Positions 1 through 5,675 of a DNA stretch of 6,029 nt are shown one piece after another. The DNA is from Syntrophomonas sp. UBA4807 (lineage in GTDB: Bacteria; Bacillota; Syntrophomonadia; Syntrophomonadales; Syntrophomonadaceae): positions 1 through 6,029 of the forward strand of contig DHGD01000144.1 of the NCBI GenBank assembly GCA_002402575.1, read 5' to 3'. Within the stretch, counting starts at the first letter, position 1. Each line of letters opens with the position of its first letter. The position numbers were made by a program, and so were the translations under genes. A model generated the notes under the pieces. The model searched no databases and was not told where the DNA came from. It saw nothing but the letters and a program-made list of their open reading frames with translations.

Positions 1-116
1 TACTGGATGCGCAGGTAATACCTATAGAAATTGGGATTTCCCCGATAACCGAGGACAAATGGGTCGACCCCGAAGTACTTAAAAAGATATTGCGTTCGGT
101 CAAGGCCGCGCGTTGA
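1..116 (+). CDS. C-terminal end of an unidentified protein (5' partial)
   Basis: An open frame enters from the left edge (first whole codon at base 3) and ends at TGA 114-116, giving 37 residues that begin LDAQVIPIEIGISP and end KKILRSVKAAR. The tail is soluble and charged, with a short acidic stretch (TEDKWVDPE) followed by a basic helix-like end. I do not recognise the family from this fragment. It lies on the same strand as the next gene with 44 bases between its stop and the preferred TTG start, so it is probably the preceding gene of the same operon. The frame assignment is good because the other two plus-strand frames have early stops. The product cannot be named without the upstream sequence. 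Confidence 0.6.
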   Translation, partial: LDAQVIPIEIGISPITEDKWVDPEVLKKILRSVKAAR

Positions 117-145
117 TTAAATCAAAGACAGCCACATGGCACACG

Positions 146-151
146 AAGGAG
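146..151 (+). promoter_or_regulatory. Ribosome binding site that selects a TTG start
   Basis: AAGGAG sits 9 bases before TTG 161-163. It directly abuts ATG 152-154 with no spacer, and it lies far downstream of the alternative TTG at 113. The spacing therefore favours the TTG at 161 as the real start of the quinate dehydrogenase-like gene. Confidence 0.65.
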
Positions 152-160
152 ATGTTCGGT

Positions 161-1072
161 TTGAGACGTATTGTCAGTGTCAGCCTGGGTTCTTCGAAGC
201 GGGATCACAGCTTTGAAACCGAATTTATGGGAGAAAAGTTCCTTATCGAACGAATCGGAACCGATGGCGATTGGGACAAGGCGATACAATTGATCAAAGA
301 CCTGGATGGCAAGGTAGATGCTTTCGGCATGGGGGGCATCGACCTTTATGTTTATATCGCTGGTAAGCGCTATGTGATTAAAGATGCCAAAAAACTGCTG
401 GTGGCGCAAAAGAGCCCCATGGTAGACGGCAGCGGCCTGAAAAACACCCTGGAGCGTAAATGTGTTCTGGATATCCAGAAGGATGGAGTCTACAACCTCA
501 AGGGCAAAAATGTGCTCATGGTCAGCGCGGCGGACCGGTTTGGCATGGCCGAGGCCCTGGAAGAGGTGGGAGCGCGGCTGATCCTGGGGGATTTGATCTA
601 CACTATGGGTATTCCCATTCCGCTCAGGTCTTTGAAAGCCTTGAAGGTGATCGGGCGTATGATAGCTCCCATTGTGGTGAGCATGCCGTTTGATAAAATA
701 TATCCCACCGGCAAAGACCAGGAAGTCATAATTCCCAAGCATTCTAAATATTATTATCAAGCGGATGTAATCGCAGGCGACTTCAATTACATCAAGCGCT
801 ACTTGCCGGAAAAGCTGAGGGGGCAAGTAATCATTACCAATACTACCACCCGTGATGATATGCGGCTTTTGAAACAGCGCGGTATCAGCAAGGTTATTAC
901 CACCACTCCCAATATGGGCGGACGCTCATTTGGCACCAATGTGATCGAAGCCTTGATGGTTTCTCTGCTCGGCAAAGCAGTTGATCAAATCACTCCGCAG
1001 GATTATTACGGAATGCTGCAGAAACTCAACATGAAACCAGGTGTGGTTGACCTGGAGAAAGAAGATGTCTGA
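161..1072 (+). CDS. Quinate 5-dehydrogenase-like protein (function unproven)
   Basis: A 303-residue soluble protein of the clostridial family usually labelled quinate 5-dehydrogenase; the label is recalled family knowledge, and the activity is not shown here. Visible conserved-looking blocks are the N-terminal beta strand IVSVSLGSSKRDH (about 4-16), FGMGGIDLY (55-63), VDGSGLKNTLER (88-99), a Rossmann-like stretch around 115-144 (GKNVLMVSAADRFGMAEALE then ARLILGD), and a glycine-rich C-terminal block ITTTPNMGGRSFGTN (246-260). No canonical GxGxxG is present, so NAD(P) binding is only plausible. The open frame extends back to a TTG at 113, but AAGGAG at 146-151 is well spaced only for TTG 161, and the protein then begins directly with the beta strand. 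The stop overlaps the next gene's start by 8 bases, implying translational coupling. The shikimate/quinate role is uncertain, and nothing nearby belongs to aromatic metabolism. Confidence 0.7.
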   Translation: MRRIVSVSLGSSKRDHSFETEFMGEKFLIERIGTDGDWDKAIQLIKDLDGKVDAFGMGGIDLYVYIAGKRYVIKDAKKLLVAQKSPMVDGSGLKNTLERKCVLDIQKDGVYNLKGKNVLMVSAADRFGMAEALEEVGARLILGDLIYTMGIPIPLRSLKALKVIGRMIAPIVVSMPFDKIYPTGKDQEVIIPKHSKYYYQADVIAGDFNYIKRYLPEKLRGQVIITNTTTRDDMRLLKQRGISKVITTTPNMGGRSFGTNVIEALMVSLLGKAVDQITPQDYYGMLQKLNMKPGVVDLEKEDV

Positions 1073-1973
1073 ACTGGAATTCGCCTTCTTTAACCTCATG
1101 GAAAATGATAAGCGGGGGCTGGTGTATCAAAAATACCTTTTGGATAGACTGGCCCCATTCTTTTTCGCCCCGCGGGTGACGCGGCTGATTGATTTGCCAG
1201 TAATAAATGCCCGGGGATACCATGTGGTAATGCCCCTGGGCCAAGGAAACCTTGATAAAATGGAACCCGAGCGTCAGACGCAGATGCTATTCAAGTCGAT
1301 TGAAGTAACCCGGGATTTCAATCTGCCCGCTCTGGCGGTAGACCGGCGACTCAAGAGCAGGTTTGCCCTTTCCGAGGCGGCTTTGCAAGTAGTATTTGGA
1401 GACCATTTTATAAAGGCTCTGGCAGCGGCATACATTAAACGCAGTTTATCCAGGCATGATATCAAGAGGATCGTGGTGGCTACTGATAACGAAGACTTAA
1501 TCGATTTTATGGAATATGCCTCCCAGTTCGATGTGCCCGTGTCGCTGCAGAGTTATCAACCCGCGCGTTATGAGCCGGCGGCATATCAAATGATGTATCA
1601 GAACGGGCGCATTGTCAGCACCAGCATGTTTAACCCACAAAGCTGGAGCAAAGGCGACCTGGTGGTGGTGTTTGACCCCCAGGACCGTTTCACAGCCATA
1701 TCGCCCCGGGATGTGTTCTGTCTGCAGCTGGGCAACAGCAGCCGCAACCTGGCTCCGCTCCTGGAAAGAAGCCTGGAGAGCGACGGGGTTGAAGCGGAAT
1801 TGCACAATCTGGCTCCAATTATGGAGTTGTGTCTGGGAACGCACTGTCAGAGACAGGACGGCGGCGCGCCGCCCCACGATTGCCGGAATGTTCAGCCGGC
1901 AGCTTTTATTTCCTTGGAGGAGTCAGCTAGATTGCTGGGTCTGTGGGACTTATTCCTTGACAAGGCCAAATGA
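1065..1973 (+). CDS. Conserved-looking protein of unknown function, partner of the upstream gene
   Basis: A 302-residue protein that I cannot assign to a characterised family. The start is ATG 1065, with GGAG at 1054-1057 seven bases ahead; a GTG at 1041 in frame is less well placed. The first 8 bases overlap the end of the quinate dehydrogenase-like gene, so the two are probably co-translated. No signal peptide or membrane segment is evident. Residues about 133-165 (IKRIVVATDNEDLIDFMEY then DVPVSL) look like an alpha/beta, Rossmann-type unit, and a second strand DLVVVFDP lies at 198-205. Near the C-terminus C256, H260, C261, H271 and C273 form a CxxxHC...HxC cluster that could bind metal, with another cysteine at 219. 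The final region has an ordinary helical look (SLEESARLLGLWDLFLDKA). The tight pairing suggests a shared pathway or complex, which is inference from gene order only. Confidence 0.75.
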   Translation: MSELEFAFFNLMENDKRGLVYQKYLLDRLAPFFFAPRVTRLIDLPVINARGYHVVMPLGQGNLDKMEPERQTQMLFKSIEVTRDFNLPALAVDRRLKSRFALSEAALQVVFGDHFIKALAAAYIKRSLSRHDIKRIVVATDNEDLIDFMEYASQFDVPVSLQSYQPARYEPAAYQMMYQNGRIVSTSMFNPQSWSKGDLVVVFDPQDRFTAISPRDVFCLQLGNSSRNLAPLLERSLESDGVEAELHNLAPIMELCLGTHCQRQDGGAPPHDCRNVQPAAFISLEESARLLGLWDLFLDKAK

Positions 1974-1985
1974 AGTCATTATAAT
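1957..1985 (+). promoter_or_regulatory. Consensus sigma-A promoter for greA
   Basis: TTGACA at 1957-1962 and TATAAT at 1980-1985 are separated by exactly 17 bases, a perfect match to the housekeeping consensus. The -35 box lies inside the last codons of the 302-residue gene and the -10 box just after its stop. Transcription should start near 1992, leaving a leader of about 100 bases before greA. A second TATAAT at 1995-2000 has no good -35 partner. Confidence 0.7.
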
Positions 1986-2011
1986 ACCATAAAGTATAAT
2001 ATGGTAATGAC
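1975..2011 (+). repeat. Inverted repeat overlapping the greA promoter -10 box (possible operator)
   Basis: The outer arms GTCATTA (1975-1981) and TAATGAC (2005-2011) are perfectly complementary. The inner arms TACCATA (1985-1991) and TATGGTA (2000-2006) are also complementary, around the 8-base centre AAGTATAA. The left side carries 5 extra bases, so the full structure is a bulged stem. It is AT-rich and has no U tract, which argues against a terminator. Because it covers the -10 box and the likely start point, an operator for a repressor is the more natural reading, but no regulator is identified. Confidence 0.45.
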
Positions 2012-2046
2012 ATCTTGACGGGAGCCATAGGGGGCATTACGTAAAC

Positions 2047-2070
2047 AGCGAGCATAGCCTCGCTTTTATT
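2047..2070 (+). terminator. Small U-tailed hairpin in the greA leader
   Basis: AGCGAG (2047-2052), loop CATAGC, CTCGCT (2059-2064), then TTTATT form a short intrinsic-terminator-like structure. It lies after the predicted greA start point and 25 bases before the greA start codon. It could end the transcript of the upstream genes, act as an attenuator for greA, or yield a short leader RNA. The 6-bp stem is weak, so leakiness is expected. Confidence 0.5.
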
Positions 2071-2094
2071 AAGTTTCAGATAGGGAGAAATGGC

Positions 2095-2574
2095 ATGGCA
2101 GAAGAAAAAGAAGTCCTTTTGACGAAAGAAGGCCTGGCCAGACTGGAAGCGGAGCTGGAACATCTTAAATCGTTTCGCCGCGAAGAGGTTGCCGAGCGCA
2201 TTAAACAAGCCATAGCTTTTGGGGACATCAGTGAAAACTCGGAATACGAAGATGCCAAAAACGAACAGGCTTTTATCGAGGGAAGGATATTGACCCTGGA
2301 GAAAACCTTAAAAAAAGCCCGTTTGATGGAAGATAATGAGATCCGCACCGATGTGGTGTCACTAGGCTCCAAGGTTACCCTGCAGGAGATGAAAAGCGGA
2401 CGCAATGTGACTGTTACCCTGGTTTCCTCTGTAGAGTCCAAGCTGAAAGACGGCAAGATTTCGGACGAATCGCCGGTAGGATCCGCCATACTGGGTAAAT
2501 CGGTTGATACCATAGTCGCTGTGGAAGCCCCGGCCGGACTTATTGAATACAAGATTACCAACGTGCAGAGATAA
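2095..2574 (+). CDS. greA: Transcription elongation factor GreA
   Basis: A 159-residue full-length GreA, matching the family's usual 155-160 residues. GreA enters the secondary channel of RNA polymerase and stimulates cleavage of the 3' end of backtracked RNA, rescuing arrested complexes. The N-terminal coiled coil spans about 10-75 and carries the hallmark tip motif GDISENSEYEDAK (43-55), in which D44 and E47 are the acidic residues that act at the polymerase active site. The C-terminal FKBP-like domain follows from about 82, with the signature SPVGSAILGK (126-135) and VEAPAG (143-148). ATG 2095 is chosen because AGGGAG at 2082-2087 is seven bases ahead; an ATG at 2090 is out of frame. The gene has its own consensus promoter, an inverted repeat and a leader hairpin upstream. 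lysS follows on the same strand after 141 bases, an arrangement common in Firmicutes. Confidence 0.97.
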   Translation: MAEEKEVLLTKEGLARLEAELEHLKSFRREEVAERIKQAIAFGDISENSEYEDAKNEQAFIEGRILTLEKTLKKARLMEDNEIRTDVVSLGSKVTLQEMKSGRNVTVTLVSSVESKLKDGKISDESPVGSAILGKSVDTIVAVEAPAGLIEYKITNVQR

Positions 2575-2577
2575 GCC

Positions 2578-2605
2578 TTGGCGCTATCAACATATTCTCT
2601 ATACC
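2578..2605 (+). promoter_or_regulatory. Weak candidate promoter upstream of lysS
   Basis: TTGGCG (2578-2583) and TATACC (2600-2605) with a 16-base spacer match the sigma-A consensus at 4 of 6 positions each. If real, the transcript would begin at about the base of the 2613-2638 hairpin. lysS may equally be transcribed from the greA promoter. Confidence 0.25.
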
Positions 2606-2612
2606 GTCGGCA

Positions 2613-2638
2613 GAGGATAGATCGTGCGATCTATCCTC
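2613..2638 (+). repeat. Perfect 11-bp hairpin between greA and lysS
   Basis: GAGGATAGATC (2613-2623), loop GTGC, and GATCTATCCTC (2628-2638) are perfectly complementary. No U tract follows (next bases ACTTGAG), so it is not a standard intrinsic terminator. Possible roles are an RNA-stabilising or processing structure, a leaky terminator, or a palindromic protein-binding site. Confidence 0.6.
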
Positions 2639-2656
2639 ACTTGAGTATGGCTGCAG

Positions 2657-2673
2657 CGGCGGAGCGGCCGCCG
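2657..2673 (+). repeat. GC-rich short hairpin in the lysS leader
   Basis: CGGCGG (2657-2662) pairs with CCGCCG (2668-2673) around the loop AGCGG; a NotI-type palindrome GCGGCCGC (2664-2671) lies within it. The following GGGCTTGTGTTT is only weakly U-rich, so termination here is doubtful. It ends about 30 bases before the lysS ribosome binding site. Confidence 0.35.
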
Positions 2674-2715
2674 GGCTTGTGTTTCCTATGGAAGAAAAAT
2701 GTGAGGTAGTGCAGG

Positions 2716-4191
2716 ATGTCTGAACAAGAACAAAACATCAGTGAACTGAGGAAGGTACGCCTGGAGAAACTGAAAGAACTTAAATCTCTGGGGCTGGATC
2801 CCTTCGGGCAGCGCTTTGAGCGCAATACCTTGACCCGGCCCATAATCGAGGACTTTGAGCACTGGGAAAACCAGATCGCACGGGTGGCGGGGCGCATCAT
2901 GTCCAAGCGCCGTCACGGCAAAGCCGGGTTTGCCAATCTACAGGACATTGCAGGCCAGATTCAGCTTTACTTCAGGGCCGATGATCTGGGGGAAGCCAAA
3001 TACGAACTCTATAAAAAGATGGATATGGGCGACCTGGTGGGAATTGAAGGACAAGTCTTCCGCACCCGGAAGGGTGAGATCAGCATACATGTCTATGATG
3101 TGGTCTATTTATCCAAGTCCCTGCACCCCCTGCCGGAAAAATGGCACGGCCTCAAGGATGTGGAGCTGCGCTACCGGCAGCGCTATGTCGATTTAATCGT
3201 CAATCCCGAGGTCAAAGAGGTATTTATCAAGCGCAGTCAGATCATCAAAGAGATGAGGAATTACCTGGATAAGCAGGGCTTTTTGGAAGTGGAGACCCCT
3301 ATGATGCAGCCCATACCCGGCGGTGCCACGGCGCGGCCCTTTATCACCCATCACAATGCCCTGGATATGGATCTCTACCTGCGCATCGCCCCGGAGCTTT
3401 ATCTGAAGCGGCTTTTGGTAGGAGGGCTGGAAAAGGTTTATGAGCTCAACCGCAATTTCCGCAATGAAGGTATATCCACCCGCCATAACCCGGAATTCAC
3501 CATGTTGGAATTGTATCAAGCCTATGCGGACTACGAGGTAATGATGGAATTGACCGAAGATCTCATCAGCAGAGTGGTTCTCCAGGTCAACGGCAGTCTG
3601 CAGGTGGAATTCGAGGAGCAGATCATCGATTTCACCGCCCCCTGGAAGCGGATGCAAATGCTGGATGCCATTAAAGAGTACACCGGTTTGGATTTTCACA
3701 CCATCAACGACGATGAATCGGCCCGACAGAGCGCACAGGCTATGGGGTTGGAATTTGATGACAAGGCTAGCCGGGGCGAAATCATCAACGCGGTCTTTGA
3801 AGCCCGGGTGGAAGAAAAGCTGATACAGCCCACTTTCATATACGGACATCCGGTGGAGATATCGCCGTTGGCCAAACGCAACCGCGAGCACCCTGAATTC
3901 ACCGACCGTTTCGAGGTGTTTATCATGCAGCGCGAGATCGCCAACGCCTTCTCCGAACTGAACGACCCCATTGACCAGAAGCAGCGCTTTATGAGGCAGG
4001 TCGCCAAGAGGGCCGGCGGAGACGCGGAAGCCCACATGATGGATGATGATTACATAGCCGCCTTGGAGTATGGCATGCCACCGGCGGGAGGCTTAGGGAT
4101 AGGCATAGATCGTCTGGTGATGCTGATTACCGGGTCGCCTTCCATTCGCGATGTCATCCTTTTTCCCACTCTAAGGCCTCGGGAAGCCTAG
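2716..4191 (+). CDS. lysS: Lysyl-tRNA synthetase, class II
   Basis: A full-length 491-residue cytoplasmic enzyme that joins lysine to tRNA-Lys using ATP. An N-terminal helix (1-30) leads to the OB-fold anticodon-binding domain (about 53-150; starts IARVAGRIMSKRRHGKAGFA). The class II catalytic domain follows: motif 1 region FLEVETPMMQPIPGGATARPF (189-208 core), motif 2 RNFRNEGISTRHNPEFTMLE (246-265), whose R249 and E251 contact ATP, and motif 3 GGLGIGIDRLVMLITG (458-473) with the ATP-binding R466, then the usual ending RDVILFPTLRP. Length and motifs match bacterial LysS with no extra domain or truncation. ATG 2716 has GAGG at 2703-2706, nine bases ahead. It follows greA after a 141-base gap holding two hairpins. 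No T-box leader is seen. The gene is followed by a bidirectional terminator. Confidence 0.98.
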   Translation: MSEQEQNISELRKVRLEKLKELKSLGLDPFGQRFERNTLTRPIIEDFEHWENQIARVAGRIMSKRRHGKAGFANLQDIAGQIQLYFRADDLGEAKYELYKKMDMGDLVGIEGQVFRTRKGEISIHVYDVVYLSKSLHPLPEKWHGLKDVELRYRQRYVDLIVNPEVKEVFIKRSQIIKEMRNYLDKQGFLEVETPMMQPIPGGATARPFITHHNALDMDLYLRIAPELYLKRLLVGGLEKVYELNRNFRNEGISTRHNPEFTMLELYQAYADYEVMMELTEDLISRVVLQVNGSLQVEFEEQIIDFTAPWKRMQMLDAIKEYTGLDFHTINDDESARQSAQAMGLEFDDKASRGEIINAVFEARVEEKLIQPTFIYGHPVEISPLAKRNREHPEFTDRFEVFIMQREIANAFSELNDPIDQKQRFMRQVAKRAGGDAEAHMMDDDYIAALEYGMPPAGGLGIGIDRLVMLITGSPSIRDVILFPTLRPREA

Positions 4192-4296
4192 AGCTGCGCA
4201 TTGCCGAGCGGCAGGCGGATCGTGGGCCGGATAAGATCATAAGCAGGTCGATAAAAGAGCGGTTGTTGTTGGAAGGGGTTTCTTTTGTCAAGGGAT

Positions 4297-4341
4297 AAAA
4301 ACCGGCTGGTGGCGCTGGTGCGCAGGCCAGCCGGTTTAATA
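4297..4341. terminator. Bidirectional intrinsic terminator between lysS and the convergent gene
   Basis: AAACCGGCTGG (4299-4309) and CCAGCCGGTTT (4327-4337) form a perfect 11-bp stem. The 17-base loop can add a GCGC/GCGC inner stem (4312-4315 with 4320-4323). On the plus strand the stem is followed by TTTAATATT; on the minus strand it reads into TTTTTATCCC. It can therefore stop lysS transcripts from the left and isomerase transcripts from the right, with the better U tract serving the minus strand. The rest of 4192-4400 holds no gene that I can support. Confidence 0.8.
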
Positions 4342-4400
4342 TTGCCAAAGGATTATTAGCGCCGGGGTGTAGGTTATTGGTGCCAGGGCAGACAGTCGGG

Positions 4401-5222
4401 CTAATCGGGCCTGGCCTTGCTTTTACCGAAGAGGCTGGCCAGTTTCCCATAGGCTGCGCCTAGATATTGCGGCGGCGTCAGGTTATGCCGCTGGGTTTGG
4501 CTGGCGGCAACTTCCAGGCTTATTGTTCCGGAATAATCATCCGGCGGCAGGAGCCGGCGTATGAGTTGCCAGTCAACAATCCCTTCGCCCGGCAGCCAGT
4601 GGCGATCCAGTTCACCGTCATTATCCGCCAGATGGGTGCTTAAAAGCCGGTGGCCCCATTTGTTCAGAATCATTCCTTTATCAGTACTGTACAGCCAATC
4701 ATGGGAGCTGTCATAACAGAAGCCCAGATGTTTCGATTCTATATGCGCCAAAACGTAATCAATCAGGCCAATATCGCCAGTATTCTCAATGGCTATCATA
4801 ATCCCGGCCTGTTGTGCGGCTGCAACAATGCGCCGAATGCTCTCCAGACCACGCTCATTGGGCAGCGGGGGATAAAAATGGTCCATGATATGCATCACCA
4901 TTATGGGGATGTTGTAATGGACGAATTCATCAATCCATAACAGGTATTGATTGACGATACCATTTCGGCAGGAGTTGCTTTCAGACCAGAGGTCGTCAAC
5001 GCGATCATAAGGAACATGCACATTTTCCAGATGCAAACCCGACGCTCGCACCAGGTCTGCCATGGCTACCTTGCCTATGGCCGGAAAGCCGATTTCATCC
5101 TCCCACCACAGTGAGGTAGAGGCAAACCCGGCTTTTCTAATCAAATCCAGCCTTTCAGGCAGGGGCAGGACCCATCCAAACCAGGAAAAAATACCAAAAG
5201 GCGTGCATTGCCGGGGTTCCAT
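4401..5222 (-). CDS. Sugar phosphate isomerase/epimerase-like TIM-barrel protein
   Basis: A 273-residue protein resembling the xylose isomerase-like TIM-barrel superfamily (AP endonuclease 2 fold), whose members use a divalent metal to isomerise or epimerise sugars and related compounds. Likely metal ligands and active-site residues are E146 in IAIENTGD, D171 and H174 in FCYDSSHDW, H197 and D200 in STHLADNDGELD, H208 in RHWLPGEGIVDW, and E237 in TISLEVA. The HLADNDG...H.LPGEG.DW block is highly typical. No signal peptide is evident, so it should be cytoplasmic. The start is ATG 5222-5220, with GAGAGGAG nine bases ahead on the minus strand; an in-frame ATG at 5261 lacks such a site. It stands alone, convergent with lysS and divergent from the B12-regulated gene, so the substrate cannot be inferred from neighbours. 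Confidence 0.88.
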   Translation of the reverse strand: MEPRQCTPFGIFSWFGWVLPLPERLDLIRKAGFASTSLWWEDEIGFPAIGKVAMADLVRASGLHLENVHVPYDRVDDLWSESNSCRNGIVNQYLLWIDEFVHYNIPIMVMHIMDHFYPPLPNERGLESIRRIVAAAQQAGIMIAIENTGDIGLIDYVLAHIESKHLGFCYDSSHDWLYSTDKGMILNKWGHRLLSTHLADNDGELDRHWLPGEGIVDWQLIRRLLPPDDYSGTISLEVAASQTQRHNLTPPQYLGAAYGKLASLFGKSKARPD

Positions 5223-5370
5223 AATATCAGGCTCCTCTCGCCAGCATTGATCGACAGACAAAACGGCGACAATTATTTTTTTGACTGCTTCTGCAATCCA
5301 TTGTAGCGCTGTTTGTCAAGCGGGAAGCTAATCACCTGGTGTGGGGAAGATATGTATTCCAAATTATTGT

Positions 5371-5400
5371 TTGCTTTATTAGGTTTACTTGCTATATACT
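5371..5400 (+). promoter_or_regulatory. Candidate promoter of the cobalamin riboswitch transcript
   Basis: TTGCTT (5371-5376) and TATACT (5395-5400) are separated by 18 bases; an overlapping TATATA (5393-5398) gives 16. The surroundings are AT-rich. A start near 5407 would place the riboswitch close to the 5' end of the RNA, as expected. The remainder of 5223-5370 shows only an AT-rich intergenic stretch with a run of seven T's, and no convincing promoter for the minus-strand gene. Confidence 0.5.
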
Positions 5401-5425
5401 GACAAGAAGAACTTAATATCTGTGT

Positions 5426-5582
5426 GCACCGGGTGCCTCGGCAAGAGGATAATAGGGAATCAGGTGAGAAGCCTGAACGGTCGCGCCACTGTAAGCAGGT
5501 ATGCTTCCCCGAATACCACTGGGTCAATAAGACCTGGGAAGGGGGGAAGATGCACTACTGCGAGTCAGGAGACCTGCCCGAT
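5426..5582 (+). ncRNA. Cobalamin (adenosylcobalamin-type, class I) riboswitch
   Basis: The conserved landmarks appear in order: GGGTGCC (5431-5437), GAGGATAATAGGGAA (5445-5459), CAGGTGAGAAGCCTGAACGG (5461-5480), CGCCACTGTAAGC (5484-5496), CCACTGGG...CCTGGGAAGG (5517-5542), and the B12 box GAGTCAGGAGACCTGCC (5562-5578). CGGG (5430-5433) can close the P1 helix with CCCG (5577-5580). The ATAATAGGGAA and CTGGGAAGG segments are typical of class I, which prefers adenosylcobalamin. This RNA binds the coenzyme and normally lowers expression of the gene downstream, here by favouring the terminator at 5639-5675. Exact ends are approximate. Confidence 0.95.
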
Positions 5583-5638
5583 GTACTGCATAATCAACCT
5601 TCGCAAGGAAAGGGGGATGGGTGCGTGTCGGTTATGAT

Positions 5639-5675
5639 GCCTCAACTTTTCACAGCAGAAGTTGAGGCTTTTATT
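5639..5675 (+). terminator. Intrinsic terminator, expression platform of the riboswitch
   Basis: GCCTCAACTT (5639-5648) pairs perfectly with AAGTTGAGGC (5659-5668) around a 10-base loop, followed by TTTTATT. It lies 61 bases after the B12 box and 147 bases before the start codon, the expected place for transcriptional control by cobalamin. TCAAC at 5594-5598 repeats the sequence of the terminator's left arm and could compete for its right arm GTTGA, a possible but weak antiterminator element. Confidence 0.88.

Noticed and set aside
122..826. A 234-residue open frame on the minus strand
   Set aside because: It lies wholly antisense to the quinate dehydrogenase-like gene, shows no recognisable domain, and its length follows from codon bias of the real gene.
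1995..2043. Second greA promoter from TTGACG (2015-2020) or the extra TATAAT (1995-2000)
   Set aside because: TTGACG is followed at 17 bases by TACGTA, a poor -10 box, and the extra TATAAT has no acceptable -35 box at 16-18 bases.
2575..2715. T-box leader for lysS
   Set aside because: No T-box consensus (AGGGTGGNACCGCG) or specifier stem layout is present; the gap is also too short for a full T-box.
3193..4035. A 280-residue open frame on the minus strand
   Set aside because: It is antisense to the catalytic domain of lysS, whose class II motifs are unmistakable on the plus strand; the reverse frame has no family resemblance.
4353..4388. Imperfect direct repeat (TTATTAGCGCCGGGG and TTATTGGTGCCAGGG, 12 of 15 matching)
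   Set aside because: Only two diverged copies just downstream of the minus-strand gene; too little to support a repeat family, attachment site or array.
5223..5261. A 13-residue N-terminal extension of the isomerase-like protein from ATG 5261
   Set aside because: The strong GAGAGGAG site lies within this extension and is correctly spaced only for ATG 5222.
5291..5319. Promoter for the minus-strand gene based on TTGACA (complement of 5314-5319)
   Set aside because: At 16-18 bases from this -35 box the sequence is TTGCAG-like, not a -10 box; the TACAAT nearby is only 8 bases away.
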